Shown: one piece after another, positions 10,781-22,139 of the stretch
Position numbering within the stretch: the first letter of the stretch is position 1
How the letters are laid out: every line of letters starts with the position of its first letter
DNA from: Sepioteuthis lessoniana
Lineage: Eukaryota > Mollusca > Cephalopoda > Myopsida > Loliginidae
Assembly (NCBI GenBank): GCA_963585895.1
Contig: OY757947.1
Location: forward strand, 33,907,422-33,971,421
DNA length: 64,000 nt
Reading direction: 5' to 3'
The notes under the pieces: generated by a model
Database searches by the model: none
What the model was told of the DNA's origin: nothing
The model's input: the letters and a program-made list of their open reading frames with translations, nothing else
Translations under genes and position numbers: made by a program

Positions 10781-12265
10781 ACCATTGCAGGTTATTTAGT
10801 GCCAAATCCTCTTTATACATATATTAAATATATATGATTTGGTTTAGTTGGGTTTTATGGCATATCAACCATTTTAGGTTATTTAATGCCAAATCCTCTT
10901 TATACATATATATTAAATATATATGATTTGGTTTGAATTGGTTTTATGGCATATCAAGCATTGTAGGTTATTTAATGCCAAATCCTCTTTATACATATAT
11001 TAAATATATATGATTTGGTTTGGTTGGGTCTTATGGCATATCAACCATTGTAGGTTATTTAATGCCAAATCCTCTTTATACATATATATTGAATATATAT
11101 GATTTGGTTTGTATTGGTTTTATGGCATATCAAGCATTGTAGGTTATTTAATGCCAAATCCTTTTTATACATATATTAAATATATATGATTTGGTATGGT
11201 TGGGTTTTATGGCATATCAACCATTGTACGTTATTTAATGCCAAATCCTCTTTATACATATATATTAAAAATATATGATTTGGTTTGAATGGGTTTTATA
11301 GCATATCAAGCATTGTAGGTTATTTAATGCCAAATCCTCTTTATACATATATATTAAATATATATGATTTGGTTTGAATTGGTTTTATAGCATATCAAGC
11401 ATTGTAGGTTATTTAATGCCAAATCCTCTTTATACATATATATTAAATATATATGATTTGGTTTGAATGGGTTTTATGGCATAAAGGGTTTTATGGCATA
11501 AAGAGGATTTTTTATGGCATAAAGAGGATTTATACATATATTAAATATATATGATTTGGTTTGAATTGGTTTTATGGCATATCAACCATTGTAGGTTATT
11601 TAATGCCAAATCCTTTTATACATATATATTAAATATGTATGATTTGGTTAGGTTGGGTTTTATGGCATATCAACTATTGTAGGTTATTTAATGCCAAATC
11701 CTATAAATACATATATATTAAATATATATGATTTGGTTTGGTTGGGTCTAATGGCATATCAACGATTTTAGGTTATTTAATGCCAAATCCTCTATATACA
11801 TATATATTAAATTATATTATATGATTTGGTTTGGTTGGGTTTTATGGCATATCAACCATTGTAGGTTATTTAATGCCAAATCCTTTTTATACATTTATAT
11901 TAAATATATATAATTTGGTTTGGTTGGGTTTTATGGAATATCAACCATTGCAGGTTATTTAATGCCAAATACTTTTATACATATATATTAAATATGTATG
12001 ATTTGGTTAGGTTGGGTTTTATGGCATATCAACTATTGTAGGTTATTTAATGCCAAATCCTATAAATACATATATATTAAATATATATGATTTGGTTTGG
12101 TTGGGTCTTATGGCATATCAACCATTTTAGGTTATTTAATGCCAAATCCTCTTTATACATATATATTAAATATATATGATTTGGTTGGGTTGGGTTTTAT
12201 GGCATATCAACCATTGTAGGTTATTTAATGCCAAATCCTCTTTATACATATGCATTAAATATATT
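10781..12265 (-). repeat. Hairpin satellite, minus-oriented block
   Basis: About 17 monomers, period 87-88 bp (ATGCCA near 10887, 10975, 11062, 11150, 11238). From 10.8 to 11.3 kb, two monomer types alternate (CATATCAACCATT versus CATATCAAGCATT), giving a dimeric higher-order unit. A rearranged stretch at 11470-11545 repeats TTATGGCATAAAG. A four-monomer segment is duplicated 359 bp apart (AAATATGTATG at 11631 and 11990). Confidence 0.9.
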
Positions 12266-12339
12266 ATGAATCTTTTTATGCGAGACTGAGCGCATTCCCC
12301 CCCCTGTTAAATTGTTTCACTTATTTCTATCTTATAGGA

Positions 12340-12910
12340 ATACACTTTTAAAAGTAAAAGAAGTTCTATTTCAAACAATTCAGTTTAGCATACAAAAACA
12401 GTTCTATTTTAAACAATTCAGTTTAACATAAGTGCACAGTTTCTTGTTTACACCGTCATTTATTTGAATACAGATTTTTGTTTACACATACTTGAATGTC
12501 TAAACAGTTCTTCTTCAAACAATTCAGTTTAGCATGTCAGCAAAGTTAAATGTTACCAAGTAATGAAAATCATCACTAACGATTTATTTAAACTTCTCTC
12601 ATTTTTTTTACATAGGCAAATGATCAAACAGTTCTATTTCTAACAATCTAAGTTAGCATATGTACACGGTTTACACACAGTTACTTGTAAAAACAGTTCT
12701 ATATCAAACAACTCATTTTAGTGTAAATACATAGTTTAAATGTCAAACAGTTCTATTTGACCCATAGATAGGACTCTATCAGGTGTTACCACCCCGGGCT
12801 CGGTGGACCTAAGAGCGATGGCAATAAATGGTCATTCCGCATTCCCCTGAACTCCAGCATTAATGAAGCCTCACCATCAGACTTTTAAGTGTCATACCTA
12901 GGACACTGGT
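12340..12910 (-). mobile_element. Element D, minus strand, truncated body
   Basis: Minisatellite units (AGTTCTATTTCAAACAATTC, CAGTTTAGCATA) at 12355-12745 lead into a decayed body at 12755-12910 that stops at GGACACTGG before the 5' palindrome. Its own hairpin end would lie toward the minus satellite block. Confidence 0.75.
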
Positions 12911-12914
12911 TGAT

Positions 12915-13505
12915 TGGTTTGGTTTGGTTCGGTTTGGTTTGGTTTTATGGCATATCAACCTTTGTAGGTCATTTAACACCAAATCCATTTTTATGTAAAT
13001 AATCTGTAATATTGAAAACAGTTTAGTTTAGCATAAGTACACAGTTTAATTGTCAAAAACATTTCCATTTCAAACTATTCAAGCAGTTATATGTAATAAT
13101 TCAGTTAAGTGTAAATACAGTTTTAATGTCGAAAAACAGTTTTATTTCAAATAATTCAGTTAAGCATAAGCACGCAGTTTAAGTGTAAGTACGGTTTAAT
13201 TGTCAAAAACGTTTCTATTTCAAGCTATTCAGTTTACTCAATTCATTTTAGCATAAGTATGCTGTTAGTTCTATTTAAACCATAGATAGGGCCCCTGTCA
13301 GGTGCTACCACTCCGGGCCAGAGTGGACCTGGGAGCGATGGCAATAAAGGGGTACTCCGCATTCCCAAAGCTACAGCACTGCTGGAACCTCACCATCAGA
13401 TTGTTTAGTGTCCATATCCAGGACACTCGTTACGGGGGGGGAGTCTTATCCCTTTGCAGAGGTGCAGTCAGTGTATTCTACAGCCCCAGCTGACTGGGCA
13501 AGACA
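12915..13505 (-). mobile_element. Element D, minus strand, complete
   Basis: In plus coordinates: G/T-rich tail (GGTTTGGTTCGGTTTGG), hairpin module (12953-12985), minisatellite (13005-13275, units CAGTTTAGTTTAGCATAAG and TTCTATTTCAAAC), then the body from AACCATAGATAGGGCC to CAGCTGACTGGGCAA. All three modules are present once and in order. A 63-codon frame across the body is also seen in other D copies but decays with them, so I do not read it as a gene. Confidence 0.85.
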
Positions 13506-13617
13506 CTGGTTGAAGTGTTCTTACCCCTCCACAGAGATGCAGTCGGTGTATTCTATAGCCCCAGCCAACAGGGACAGATAAGTGTGTATGTGTGTGTATA
13601 CGTATATATATGTGTAC

Positions 13618-13661
<44 letters not shown>

Positions 13662-13790
13662 AAGAGTCATCGCCTTGGATAACTGAATCGTGGAGCCGTA
13701 TTCGAATTTCGGACGAAGTATTTCGCCTAGCACTAATGACGTTTTGAAAGGCACGAATTCACCCTCTTCTACCACGTTGTATAGTCGGCT
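13506..13790. mobile_element. D fragment, TA/TG microsatellite and SINE fragment
   Basis: 13506-13575 repeats the 5' part of the D body on the minus strand (GAGATGCAGTCGGTGTATTC). 13588-13658 is TA/TG microsatellite. 13660-13785 is a plus-strand SINE piece with a decayed box B (ATTCGAATTTCGG) and CTAGCACTAATGACG, then GAAAGGCACGAATTC, as in the A/C middle. Confidence 0.6.
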
Positions 13791-14310
13791 GTGGCTGTAG
13801 AATACACCGACTGCATTTCTGCGGAGGGGTAAGACCCCCACCCAACCAGTGACCTGGATATGACACTAAACAATCTGATGGAGAGGTTCCAGTACTGCTG
13901 GAGCTTTGGGAAATGCGGAGCAATTCTTTATTACCAACGCTCCCCGGTTCATTCTGGTCCAGAGTGGTAGCACCTGATAGGGTCTTATAGAACTAAACTG
14001 TGTACTTATGATCAACTGAATTGCTTGAAATAGAACTGTTTTGGACATTGAAATCGTACTAAGCTAAACCGAATTGTTTGAAATTGAGCTTTTTTGACAT
14101 TTAACTGACTGTAAACAAAAAAAATATATTTATACTAAACTAAATTGTTTGAATTAGAACTATTTGACTAAACTGAATAGTTTGAAATAGTATTGTTTTG
14201 ACAATTGTTTGAAATAGAACTGTTTATTTGTATTAAAATGGATTTGGCATAAATAACCTACAAAGGTTGATATGCCATAAGACCCAAACAAACAAACAAA
14301 CTTCTCCCAG
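13790..14310 (+). mobile_element. Element D, plus strand, complete
   Basis: Body 13790-13990 (AGAATACACCGACTGCATTT to GTAGCACCTGATAGGG), minisatellite 13990-14230 (ATTGCTTGAAATAGAACTG units), hairpin module 14237-14280 and tail (AAAC)n at 14284-14300. Orientation is opposite to the copy ending at 13505, so the two are head to head. Confidence 0.8.
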
Positions 14311-14580
14311 GGCAAACTGGGTTCTTTAATGGTGAGTGGTCATCCGGTTTAGCAAAAAGTAAAATCTTAATTCATTGCCCCGATCAACTCAGCAGGAAAT
14401 AGAATGGCAGAGTAGGGTCCATTACTCTTCACGCCATTCAGACCGTGCAAAAGTATTGGAAAGAGAAAAAGGCTGTTAAGATGAAGATTTGTACCGTGTC
14501 ATGGCTGGGTAATCTAAATTTATGAAAATCGTCCAACTTCAAACTGGTTCCCAATCGTATTTTTTTTTTGTATTTGTTTT
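14310..14580. other. No recognisable gene
   Basis: Slightly less AT-rich stretch with no match to the families in this window and no open frame of note. Confidence 0.4.
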
Positions 14581-14589
14581 TATTTGTGT

Positions 14590-14766
14590 TTCGTGTTTTC
14601 TTTCCCTTTTCTTTTTTTTTTCTTTTTTTTTAAAGGGAGAGTGTTTTCTTTTATAGATGGGAACATACTAAGATAGATAGATAGATAGATAGATATGAAA
14701 TTGATGATATAAACAAATTGATGAATATGATGAGATTGGCATAGATTTATACATAGTAACAGTCTG

Positions 14767-14803
<37 letters not shown>

Positions 14804-14890
14804 TGAAGAGATTGTGATAGATAGATGAACAGGTTGAGATAGATAGATAGATAGATAGATATGAAATAACTGATATAGTGGAACTATTTT
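14590..14890. repeat. T-rich run and (GATA)n arrays
   Basis: T/C-rich run 14590-14640. GATA arrays lie at 14670-14695, 14765-14803 and 14815-14865, each introduced by a TCTGAGATAG- or GTTGAGATAG-type flank. Confidence 0.9.
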
Positions 14891-15247
14891 GTTTATATTT
14901 TTTTTTTAGCGCGGGATAATAAATAATATCCGTTGAAATTTCGCTATTCAACGTGAACACCGGATTCGGGGGCTCAGAGACGTAGAGAGTGAAACAGTTT
15001 TCTCAAATGGGCCATGATTTATATACAGTGATACGATTACAGACGTATACGTAGATTTTATTTCCTTTTATTTCCACATATATATAATAGTCTATTCCTT
15101 GGGAGCTTTTAATGTCAACCAATCGTTCTTCCATTTATTCATCTCGTTAGCAATAAATGTTACCAGTTCCGCGGCAACAACCATCTGCGTACAATGATGA
15201 AAAAATCTACACTTATACCTGAAATAAATAAGCCGTGAAATTTCAAA

Positions 15248-15270
15248 CACACACACACATATATATATAT

Positions 15271-15315
<45 letters not shown>

Positions 15316-15710
15316 AATCAGCAATAAGTCTCCGGGCAAGTGGAATTGTCAAACCTGCATTTTTTTCCTTTTGCTTCTTTCCTTTCATTCACAATCTACT
15401 TTTCTCTTTTTTCTATTTTTTAAATTGTCCCCTCTCTCTTTCTTTCTTTCTTTCTTTCTTTCTCTCTTTCTTTCTTTCTTTCTTTTTCTCTATTTCTTTC
15501 TTTTTCTTTCTTTCTTTCTTTCTTTTTTCTCTTTCTTTCTTCTCTTTCTTTTTACTCTTTCTTTCTTTCTTTCTTTCTTTCTTCTCTTTCTTTTTTCTCT
15601 TTCTTCTTCTTCTTCTTCTTCTTCTTCTTCTTCTTCTTCTTCTTCTTCTTCTTCTCTCACTCATCCCTTTTCTTCTTTGTTTTCTTTCTTTATTCTTACC
15701 TTCATTCATT

Positions 15711-15774
<64 letters not shown>

Positions 15775-15978
15775 CCTCTCGACTAGTCACGACCACCTGC
15801 GTATGATAGCGAAAAAGTTTACACTCTTACGGAAAATAAATAAGTCGTAAAATTTGAATGAAAACATAGATATAGACATATACAGATAGATATATAGATA
15901 AGTACATAGAAGGTAGATATATACATACATATTTATCGCTGGCTAGGCCAAAAACTTATTAACACACATACACACACG

Positions 15979-16055
<77 letters not shown>
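15248..16055. repeat. Microsatellite cluster
   Basis: (AC)n(TA)n(GA)n at 15248-15311; (CTTT)n and related pyrimidine tracts 15430-15600; (TTC)n 15602-15655; (TA)n 15716-15770; (AC)n(TA)n 15965-16053. These yield Ser/Phe-rich or Arg/Lys-rich open frames that are artefacts. Confidence 0.95.
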
Positions 16056-16380
16056 CAATGGTAAATATAAAGGCGACAAACGATTCGAGGGGAAAATATT
16101 TAGAACATTCTTGTCAGGTCTGTTTTATTGTTTGTTGTTTTTTGTTGTTGTTGTTTTTTTCTCAACTTGACGGATTAAGATGACGAGATACGAAAAGTGT
16201 GATTAGTAAAATAAATATATCAAAAAACCAATTCTAAAAAGGGTCTGAGTAAGGAAGGTGAGATGATTTTTTAAAAGAGTTCTGCTTCTGGAAAACGAAG
16301 AATTCCTCGATCGTATTTGTAGTCAGACTTCCAATTCTCTATCGCAACGTCTATGGGATTCGCCTCATTGTATTCTGCAT

Positions 16381-16428
16381 TGGACACTTATATAGGAAAT
16401 GTCTTTTATTAGAATTGGTCTACATTCT

Positions 16429-16463
<35 letters not shown>

Positions 16464-16474
16464 AAGAGACTGAC

Positions 16475-16508
<34 letters not shown>

Positions 16509-16587
16509 CTTTACTTTTGTGGAACAATGAAGAACCAGTTGGACACTTATATTGGAAATGTCTTTTATTAGAATTGGTCTACATTCT

Positions 16588-16630
<43 letters not shown>

Positions 16631-16641
16631 AAGAGACTGAC

Positions 16642-16683
<42 letters not shown>

Positions 16684-16762
16684 CTTTACTTTTGTGGAAC
16701 AATGAAGAACCAGTTGGACACTTATATAGGAAATGTCTTTTATTAGAATTGGTCTACATTCT

Positions 16763-16801
<39 letters not shown>

Positions 16802-16812
16802 AAGAGACTGAC

Positions 16813-16846
<34 letters not shown>

Positions 16847-16877
16847 CTTTACTTTTGTGGAACAATGAAGAACCAGT
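16381..16877. repeat. Tandem ~160-175 bp unit containing two GATA arrays, three copies
   Basis: Units start at 16381, 16540 and 16715 (TGGACACTTATAT). Each contains TCTTTTATTAGAATTGG, a GATA array, AATAAAGAGACTGACATAG, a second GATA array and TTTGTGGAACAATGAAGAAC. Copies differ mainly in GATA number, so this is a complex minisatellite with hypervariable internal blocks. 16060-16380 holds nothing recognisable. Confidence 0.92.
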
Positions 16878-16886
16878 TTTCTGCCA

Positions 16887-16889
<3 letters not shown>

Positions 16890-16943
<54 letters not shown>

Positions 16944-17067
16944 TCTCTCTCTCTCTCTTACCGTAATACAATTTACCTTAACAAACCCTGGCAAATAATC
17001 TAGAATTACTAAGAATACTCACCAATTTCTTTTCTTTTTTGTTTATAGTAAATTTTAAAATCACAGA

Positions 17068-17145
<78 letters not shown>
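16890..17145. repeat. (CT)n and (TA)n microsatellites
   Basis: (CT)n at 16891-16958 directly follows the GATA unit array. (TA)n runs at 17071-17141. Confidence 0.95.
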
Positions 17146-17835
17146 TAATAGCGGAACAACATACTTGGCTTCTTGAAACATACCTCAAACAATTTTTATT
17201 AGATTATTCCAACTAGTTGAAATAATTGCATTTAATTTGTTTGGGATGTTTAATGAAGCCAGAACGTTCAACATTGAAACAAAATGTTTTCTGCCATGAA
17301 TTAAATAAATAATTAAATAAATAATTCAACAATACGGAAATAAGACGGCAAGAAGTGGTTGTCATCGGAGAAAACAGATCCGGAGAGCCGAGATCGAATT
17401 TTAATCCAGGCTGGTTGCATTTCTTTTCGCTCTAACGATTACGTTATACATCAGACGCTTATCGTTTGCTTCAATCAAAGAAAACGAAAAGGATAGAAGG
17501 AAGAACACGGGGAAAGAAAAAAATGTGGAAATAAGGAACGAATGATAGAAAGAAGGAACTGGTTAGCGAACGAATGGACGAAAGAAAGGAAATAAAAAGA
17601 AAGGTAAAAAGAAAGGAATGCAATATCTCTCAACTTCAGACACTTAATACCTGCTTCAGTTGAAAGAAAGAAAGAAAGAAAGAAAGAAAGAAGTAATGGA
17701 GAAATATGTAAAAGAAAAATATGAACAATTCTTAAAATGTTAGTTTATTTTTAAACCCCCCAAAAATGTGATTTTTCTTAAATAACAAAATTTTTAAAAA
17801 GTCAACAAATTATTCTGTTTAAAAAAAATCACTCT
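17145..17835. other. No recognisable gene; short (GAAA)n
   Basis: Contains A/G-rich sequence and a (GAAA)n tract at about 17664-17691. No domain-bearing open frame and no family match. Confidence 0.5.
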
Positions 17836-18112
17836 AACCAGCCCGTTAGCATAAAGGTTGGTGTTAGCCAATGGCCTGGGAAACCCGTAGAAGACCCGAT
17901 TGTATTCTTAAGATTATCTTTCAGGCTACGGCCCATGAGTTAGTGCGTACAGCGTTCGCCAATGGCCTGAGAGACCGATTTTTAACCCCTGGTAGGGTCA
18001 TACTAAAAACTCAAAAAATGGTACTTGATACCGTCTTGCTTAACACTCAGCATTATAAGGTATGGATCAAGGGTAAAGTGGACCAACCCAGGGAATGGAG
18101 TAGCTATTGAAA
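17836..18112 (+). mobile_element. SINE-E copy with a repeated head
   Basis: A decayed first head (CCGTTAGCATAAAGG, GCCAATGGCCTGGG, 17843-17882) is followed by a second (GTTCGCCAATGGCCTGAG, about 17955). Then comes the E body: GGTCATACTAAAAACTC, AAAATGGTACTTGATAC, AACACTCAGCATTATAAGG, ATCAAGGGTAAAGTGG. The start looks like a partial dimer. A 79-codon frame here is not a gene. Confidence 0.75.
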
Positions 18113-18289
18113 AAAACAAAAAGAAACAACTACGTTGAACGCAAGATTGACTAATCATTTCTCTGGTCAGAATGCTCTATGAAATCAACTAAACCAGCAT
18201 CCCAGATGAGGAAATACTGGGTGGAACGATAAAATTGTTGTCCAAAAGAAAACAACACTACAGCTTTATTTCAAAACTTTTATTGAAAA

Positions 18290-18950
18290 AATCAATTCAG
18301 GTAACTTGATTATGTAGTAGAACTGACATCTATTCAATGTAGCCACCTTAAGCCTCAATCACTGCCTCGATACGGATCCGGAACTAGGAGCTTGCCTTTT
18401 CCATAAGCGCCGGCTGGACCTCGGCCAATACTCGGCGGATGGCGGCGATCAGGCTGGCTTTGGTGTTGTGGGAGGTCATATTGGTGATGTTCTCGACGTA
18501 TGACCAAACGAAGTAGTCCAGCGGGTTCCAGTCGGGGAGGAGGGGCCCATGAGAGAAGAGTACAAAATCGTAGCACTCCTTCTGAAGCCAAGCCTGGGTC
18601 TCTTTGGACTTGTGGGCCGGCACCGAGTCCTGCTGCCACACCCATGGTCTGCCACCGGCCACCCGATTGCACCAGAGGATCACCACACTCTTCAGCACAT
18701 CCAGGTACACTTTGGTGTTGACTTCAGGCCGACTTCGAAGATGTGAAGTGGCATGATGTGGCTTTCCGCTGTACCACCTCCAAAGGGTCGTCCGATGCGA
18801 TGAGATATGCCCTCAAGCGTTGAACCGTCCGGATTTGCATTTTGAGGGTGCTGGCAATCGTCCTGTTGTAATAACTTGGATCGGTAGAGAGCATGGCGAT
18901 CTCGCTCGTTGATCATTGTGTCTCTTTCACACATGACAGAAGGCTCCTAT
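18290..18950 (-). pseudogene. Tc1/mariner-superfamily transposase remnant
   Basis: Minus-strand translation gives a transposase C-terminal half in two frames. One (18934-18692) includes SKLLQQDDCQHPQNANPDGS and ESHIMPLHIFEVG. The other (18710-18384) includes VWQQDSVPAHKSKETQAWL and LPDWNPLDYFVWSYVENI. A frameshift lies near 18700-18750. The second catalytic Asp (in QQD) and the final Asp (in NPLD) are both present with 36 residues between them, so the type is DDxD. Residues after EKASS run into further homologous codons and a stop near 18350. The N-terminal part, including the DNA-binding domain, is missing: at 18955 the sequence switches to a LINE fragment. Transposases of this superfamily cut and paste at TA sites. 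This copy cannot be functional. Confidence 0.88.
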
Positions 18951-18956
18951 CGCTCA

Positions 18957-19232
18957 TGGGATTTGTATACATCACGAAAACTATCCAAGTTAGACGAACC
19001 AGGCACGCAGGACACTGCTGGAGGAGCAGGGACGAGCTCATAAGTAATATACTCCCATGGACCCCCACATATGGCCGAGCAAAAGCAGGACGACCAGCTC
19101 GAACACACATACAGCAGTTATGTGAGGATACGGGATGTAGCCCAGAAGACCTGGCAGAGGCGATGAACAATTAGGAAAAGTGGCGAGAGAGGGTCAGGGA
19201 TATCCGTGCTAGCGGCACGACAAGATGATGAT
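18957..19232 (+). pseudogene. LINE reverse transcriptase, extreme C-terminus and 3' end
   Basis: Translates as a conserved non-LTR retrotransposon C-terminal segment: KTIQVRRTRHAGHCWRSRDE, TPTYGRAKAGRPARTHIQQL, CEDTGCSPEDLAEAMNN, then a stop where other copies continue with an EKWRERVRDIRA-type end. After the coding end comes GATGATGATGAT, the trinucleotide tail seen in the other copies. It is severely 5' truncated. The clade is uncertain; RTE-like is a guess from the short 3' end and microsatellite tail. Confidence 0.85.
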
Positions 19233-19536
19233 GATATAGATTATCAATTATTGAGTATTGCGTTAAACATAATAGAAAACAGAATAGCTTAGAAGCTAGC
19301 TTTTTCCATCACTTCCGGCTTTCATTGCTGACTTAACTATTTGGCTAAATTAGACAGTAAAGAATATTTCTTTTTGTTAATGGATTTCTTTTAAGTTTTA
19401 TCGACAGGGCTGTTATTTATCAAAATAAAACGAAGCAATTAAAAATCAATAAAACAAAGGAAATATCGATTAAATCAAATTTTCAACACCAATATTCAAA
19501 TGAGCTTTCCCGTTAACACTGCAAAATGCTATTAGG

Positions 19537-19598
<62 letters not shown>
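19537..19598. repeat. (TA)n(TG)n compound microsatellite
   Basis: TA steps switch to TG steps at about 19569. 19240-19530 before it shows nothing recognisable. Confidence 0.95.
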
Positions 19599-19600
<2 letters not shown>

Positions 19601-19644
19601 CTTTTGTATGAGTATGTAGTTATGTCCAACAGTATTTATAAAGT

Positions 19645-19890
19645 AAAAGTAAAGCTGGCGATCGTAGTCGAGGGCGACCGAAACGCTCCCTTTTCAATAG
19701 CTACTACACCGTGGTGAACCGGGGGGTCCTACTCCATTCTCTGGATTGTTCCACTTTACTCTTGATACGTACTTTATAGTGCTGAGTTGCTTAGCAAGGC
19801 AGCATCAAGTACCGTTTTTTGAGTCTTTGGTATTACTCGAACTTGGATTGAACCCCGGCCTCCCGGACTATTGGCGAGCACTCTACTCTT
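19645..19890 (-). mobile_element. SINE-E copy
   Basis: Minus-strand order: head with GCTCGCCAATAGTCCGGGAG and box B GGTTCAATCC, then GAGTAATACCAAAGACTC, a run reading toward CTTGATGC, AACTCAGCACTATAAAG and AGTAAAGTGGAACAATCC, and a 3' end of CTACGATCGCCAGCTTTAC. A 61-codon frame across it is not a gene. Confidence 0.8.
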
Positions 19891-20089
19891 GGGATTTAAA
19901 TGAAAATAGAATCTTGAAGAATGTGAAGTAAATAACAAAGGGAAATATGACGTCGGTAGTGAGGTTGATTCGGTTACAAACGGATTTATAAGCTCCATTA
20001 TAATACGATATAAAAGAAGTTGTTTGCAAGTGTATTTATTGACAAGGAATTATTTGTTATGTGAAAATATATAATTGCTTGAAAAAAAA

Positions 20090-20375
20090 GTACTCTGACA
20101 TTAAATAGCCCAACAAGGATTGGCATGCCGTAAAATTAACCAACTATCCTAATTTTACGTAAAAGGGCAACTAAAATTAAAGGTAAAAAAATACTAGATA
20201 ATGTTTATTATGGTTAAAAACTTCTATGAAAATAGAATTATAAAAACTATTTACTAGTCCAAAAAAACAATTTGGTTGGGTCTGGTTTCTTTGTTTAATC
20301 CAATATCAATCCACGTGGGTTATTTAATTCCAAAACCATCCTTATAGAAAAACAGTAGCGGTACTATTTTGTAGC
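20090..20375. repeat. Isolated hairpin-module fragments
   Basis: A decayed plus-strand module lies at 20094-20147 (TGACAT, AGCCC, GGATT, GGCATGCCG). A minus-strand SINE-B/C 3' end is at 20268-20375 (GGTTTCTTTGTTTAA, hairpin, then linker ACAGTAGCGGTACTATTT). Nothing coding. Confidence 0.65.
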
Positions 20376-20389
20376 ATAGGACCAAAATA

Positions 20390-20866
20390 CGTTGTGTCTG
20401 AAAGAAAGGAGTTCGCAGAAAAGAAACACTCAAAACTCGAATTTCAAGGAAGAAAATAGCAGTCTTTTTTATTCATGGGGACTACAGCGGGCTGTAGTTA
20501 AAAAAGTTTTTCGATAGGGTTCTTCCTCCTTCATCTTCTTGGCGGTGACAGCGGCGTCGTTATAGCTGGCTTGTTGATACTTTCATATCAGTCGTATTGT
20601 TGACAGGCTGGGTAGGGCATGGGTCGGGGTGTCATGGACCTCTTTTGAACCTGTTTAGAAACCTGCCTTGAAATCTCCAAAATGTCGCTACTTGATTTCT
20701 TATATGGCGATTTTTGATGGATCAACTCGATGGTTCCAGAAGGCTCGATGAACACCAGTGAAAACAATAGTGTAGCACGTGAAAGTTCACGCCTGATTAT
20801 GTTAAAATCACACTTGAGCTCTACAGGTCATTCTGCCTGTACGCGCGAGGTTCGTGACATTTTTGA
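20390..20866 (-). other. LTR-like sequence, tentative
   Basis: The minus strand would start TGTCACGAACCTCG at about 20863. It carries an AATAAA-type signal (complement of TTTTTTATT near 20467) followed by ~70 bp ending CTTTCAGACACA at about 20391. It is less AT-rich than its surroundings. No matching direct repeat flanks it and no second copy is in the window, so an LTR is only one possibility. Confidence 0.3.
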
Positions 20867-20976
20867 TCGTCAGACCCGTATACCCAGTGATTGATGACAA
20901 CCGATGTGCTCGTGCGTTCTCCAACCTTGAGGTCGCCACAACTCAACAACAGCGCCCGTCCGTAATATTAAATTTT

Positions 20977-21006
20977 TGGAGGTGCTCGTGGTGTAATGGT
21001 TAGAGA
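20977..21006 (+). mobile_element. SINE-A head fragment
   Basis: GGAGGTGCTCGTGGTGTAAT and the start of box A are intact, then similarity ends abruptly. 21010-21715 is otherwise unrecognised. Confidence 0.6.
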
Positions 21007-21719
21007 TCAGCTCGATAACGGATATCACCGAGACAAGGAAAGATAAAGATAGACGAGGGCCAGATGAACGTAGAATATTAATCCCAAAATTAGGGCCTGT
21101 GATTCTGGAGTAGTTAATTCCTCTTGACCATTTTAGGGTCAATTAGAAAACACTTGACAGCTATATAAAATGTCTTCACCTTATCTTGTTTCACTTTCTC
21201 GGTCCTAATTGAAACAAGAAGAATATCAAGGATGACAACAGCTGAGTTAATTAACAGACATATTAGGAATAAATGTAAATCATGTATGAGATAGCCATTA
21301 GTTATACGATCTTAGTCTGTTTAGAAAATCCCACCTGCTCAGGAGAAGAAACCCTACAAGAACGCAAAATTGGAAGGGATTGACCGGTAGATTAAATCCA
21401 CTCCCGTTTCTTAATCGTTCTAACACCAAACATTTTGACCCCCTCTGCCCACGCCTATGAATGAAATAATTTGTAATTTAATTTCCCCTTTTAATCTTAT
21501 TTTTATAGTTATTTTTTATTTTTATTTTCTAATTTCTATTCTTAATTCCTTTATTTCATCTTCTGAATACGAACTGTAACTCCACACTCGCTACTCTGCA
21601 ACGAGAGAGAAGCATGTAAATAGTCATCTGACGTGACGGAGAGTATAGCAATAATATTCCCCTCCGAAATAAATTTATTATGACAACTTAACCGAGTTTG
21701 AGTCTCCATCAAATTGTAC

Positions 21720-21835
21720 TATATATATATATATATATACATTTGAACAGACTGAGATAGATAGCTAGGTAGAGAGGTGTAATATAGATAGAAAGAAAGT
21801 TAGGTGGGTGGAAAGATAGATAGAGAGATAGGAGG
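21720..21835. repeat. (TA)n and decayed GATA repeat
   Basis: (TA)n at 21721-21739, then ACAGACTGAGATAGATAG and interrupted GATA/AGGTAG steps leading directly into a SINE-A. Confidence 0.85.
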
Positions 21836-22120
21836 TGCCCGTGGTGTAATGGTTATCGCCGTCGGAAATGGACACAGCGACACGAGTTCAGATCCTGGGC
21901 GAGACTGAATGCATTTCACATAGCACTAATACCCTTGGGAAAGGTATGAATTCAATTATTCTCCTTCCAACTATGGGTAAATAGTAGGACAGACTAGGTT
22001 CTTCAGCCTTGGTCAGGCAACTAGTCTAGGAGAAGGAAAACTCTGAATTCAAACCAGTTAAACTCCGCTAAAAAAATTGACCTAGTGTCATATCCTGCCC
22101 GAGCGGCGGGTGGGGGGTAA
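21836..22120 (+). mobile_element. SINE-A, full length
   Basis: Head AGGTGCCCGTGGTGTAATGG, box A TGGTGTAATGG, box B GTTCAGATCC, middle ACCCTTGGGAAAGGTATG, tail CAGACTAGGTTCTTCAGCC and end GCCCGAGCGGCGGGTGGGGG. It inserted next to a GATA tract. No clear TSD is visible. Confidence 0.88.
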
Positions 22121-22139
22121 ATATGGTAATATTACAATT

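Noticed and set aside
1-12265. Hairpin satellite as telomeric or centromeric repeat
   Set aside because: Monomers are interspersed with SINEs and single copies throughout the window. Nothing here shows chromosomal location.
15371-15850. Poly-Ser/Phe frame and an opposite-strand poly-Arg/Lys frame
   Set aside because: Direct translation of (CTTT)n, (TTC)n and (TA)n microsatellites.
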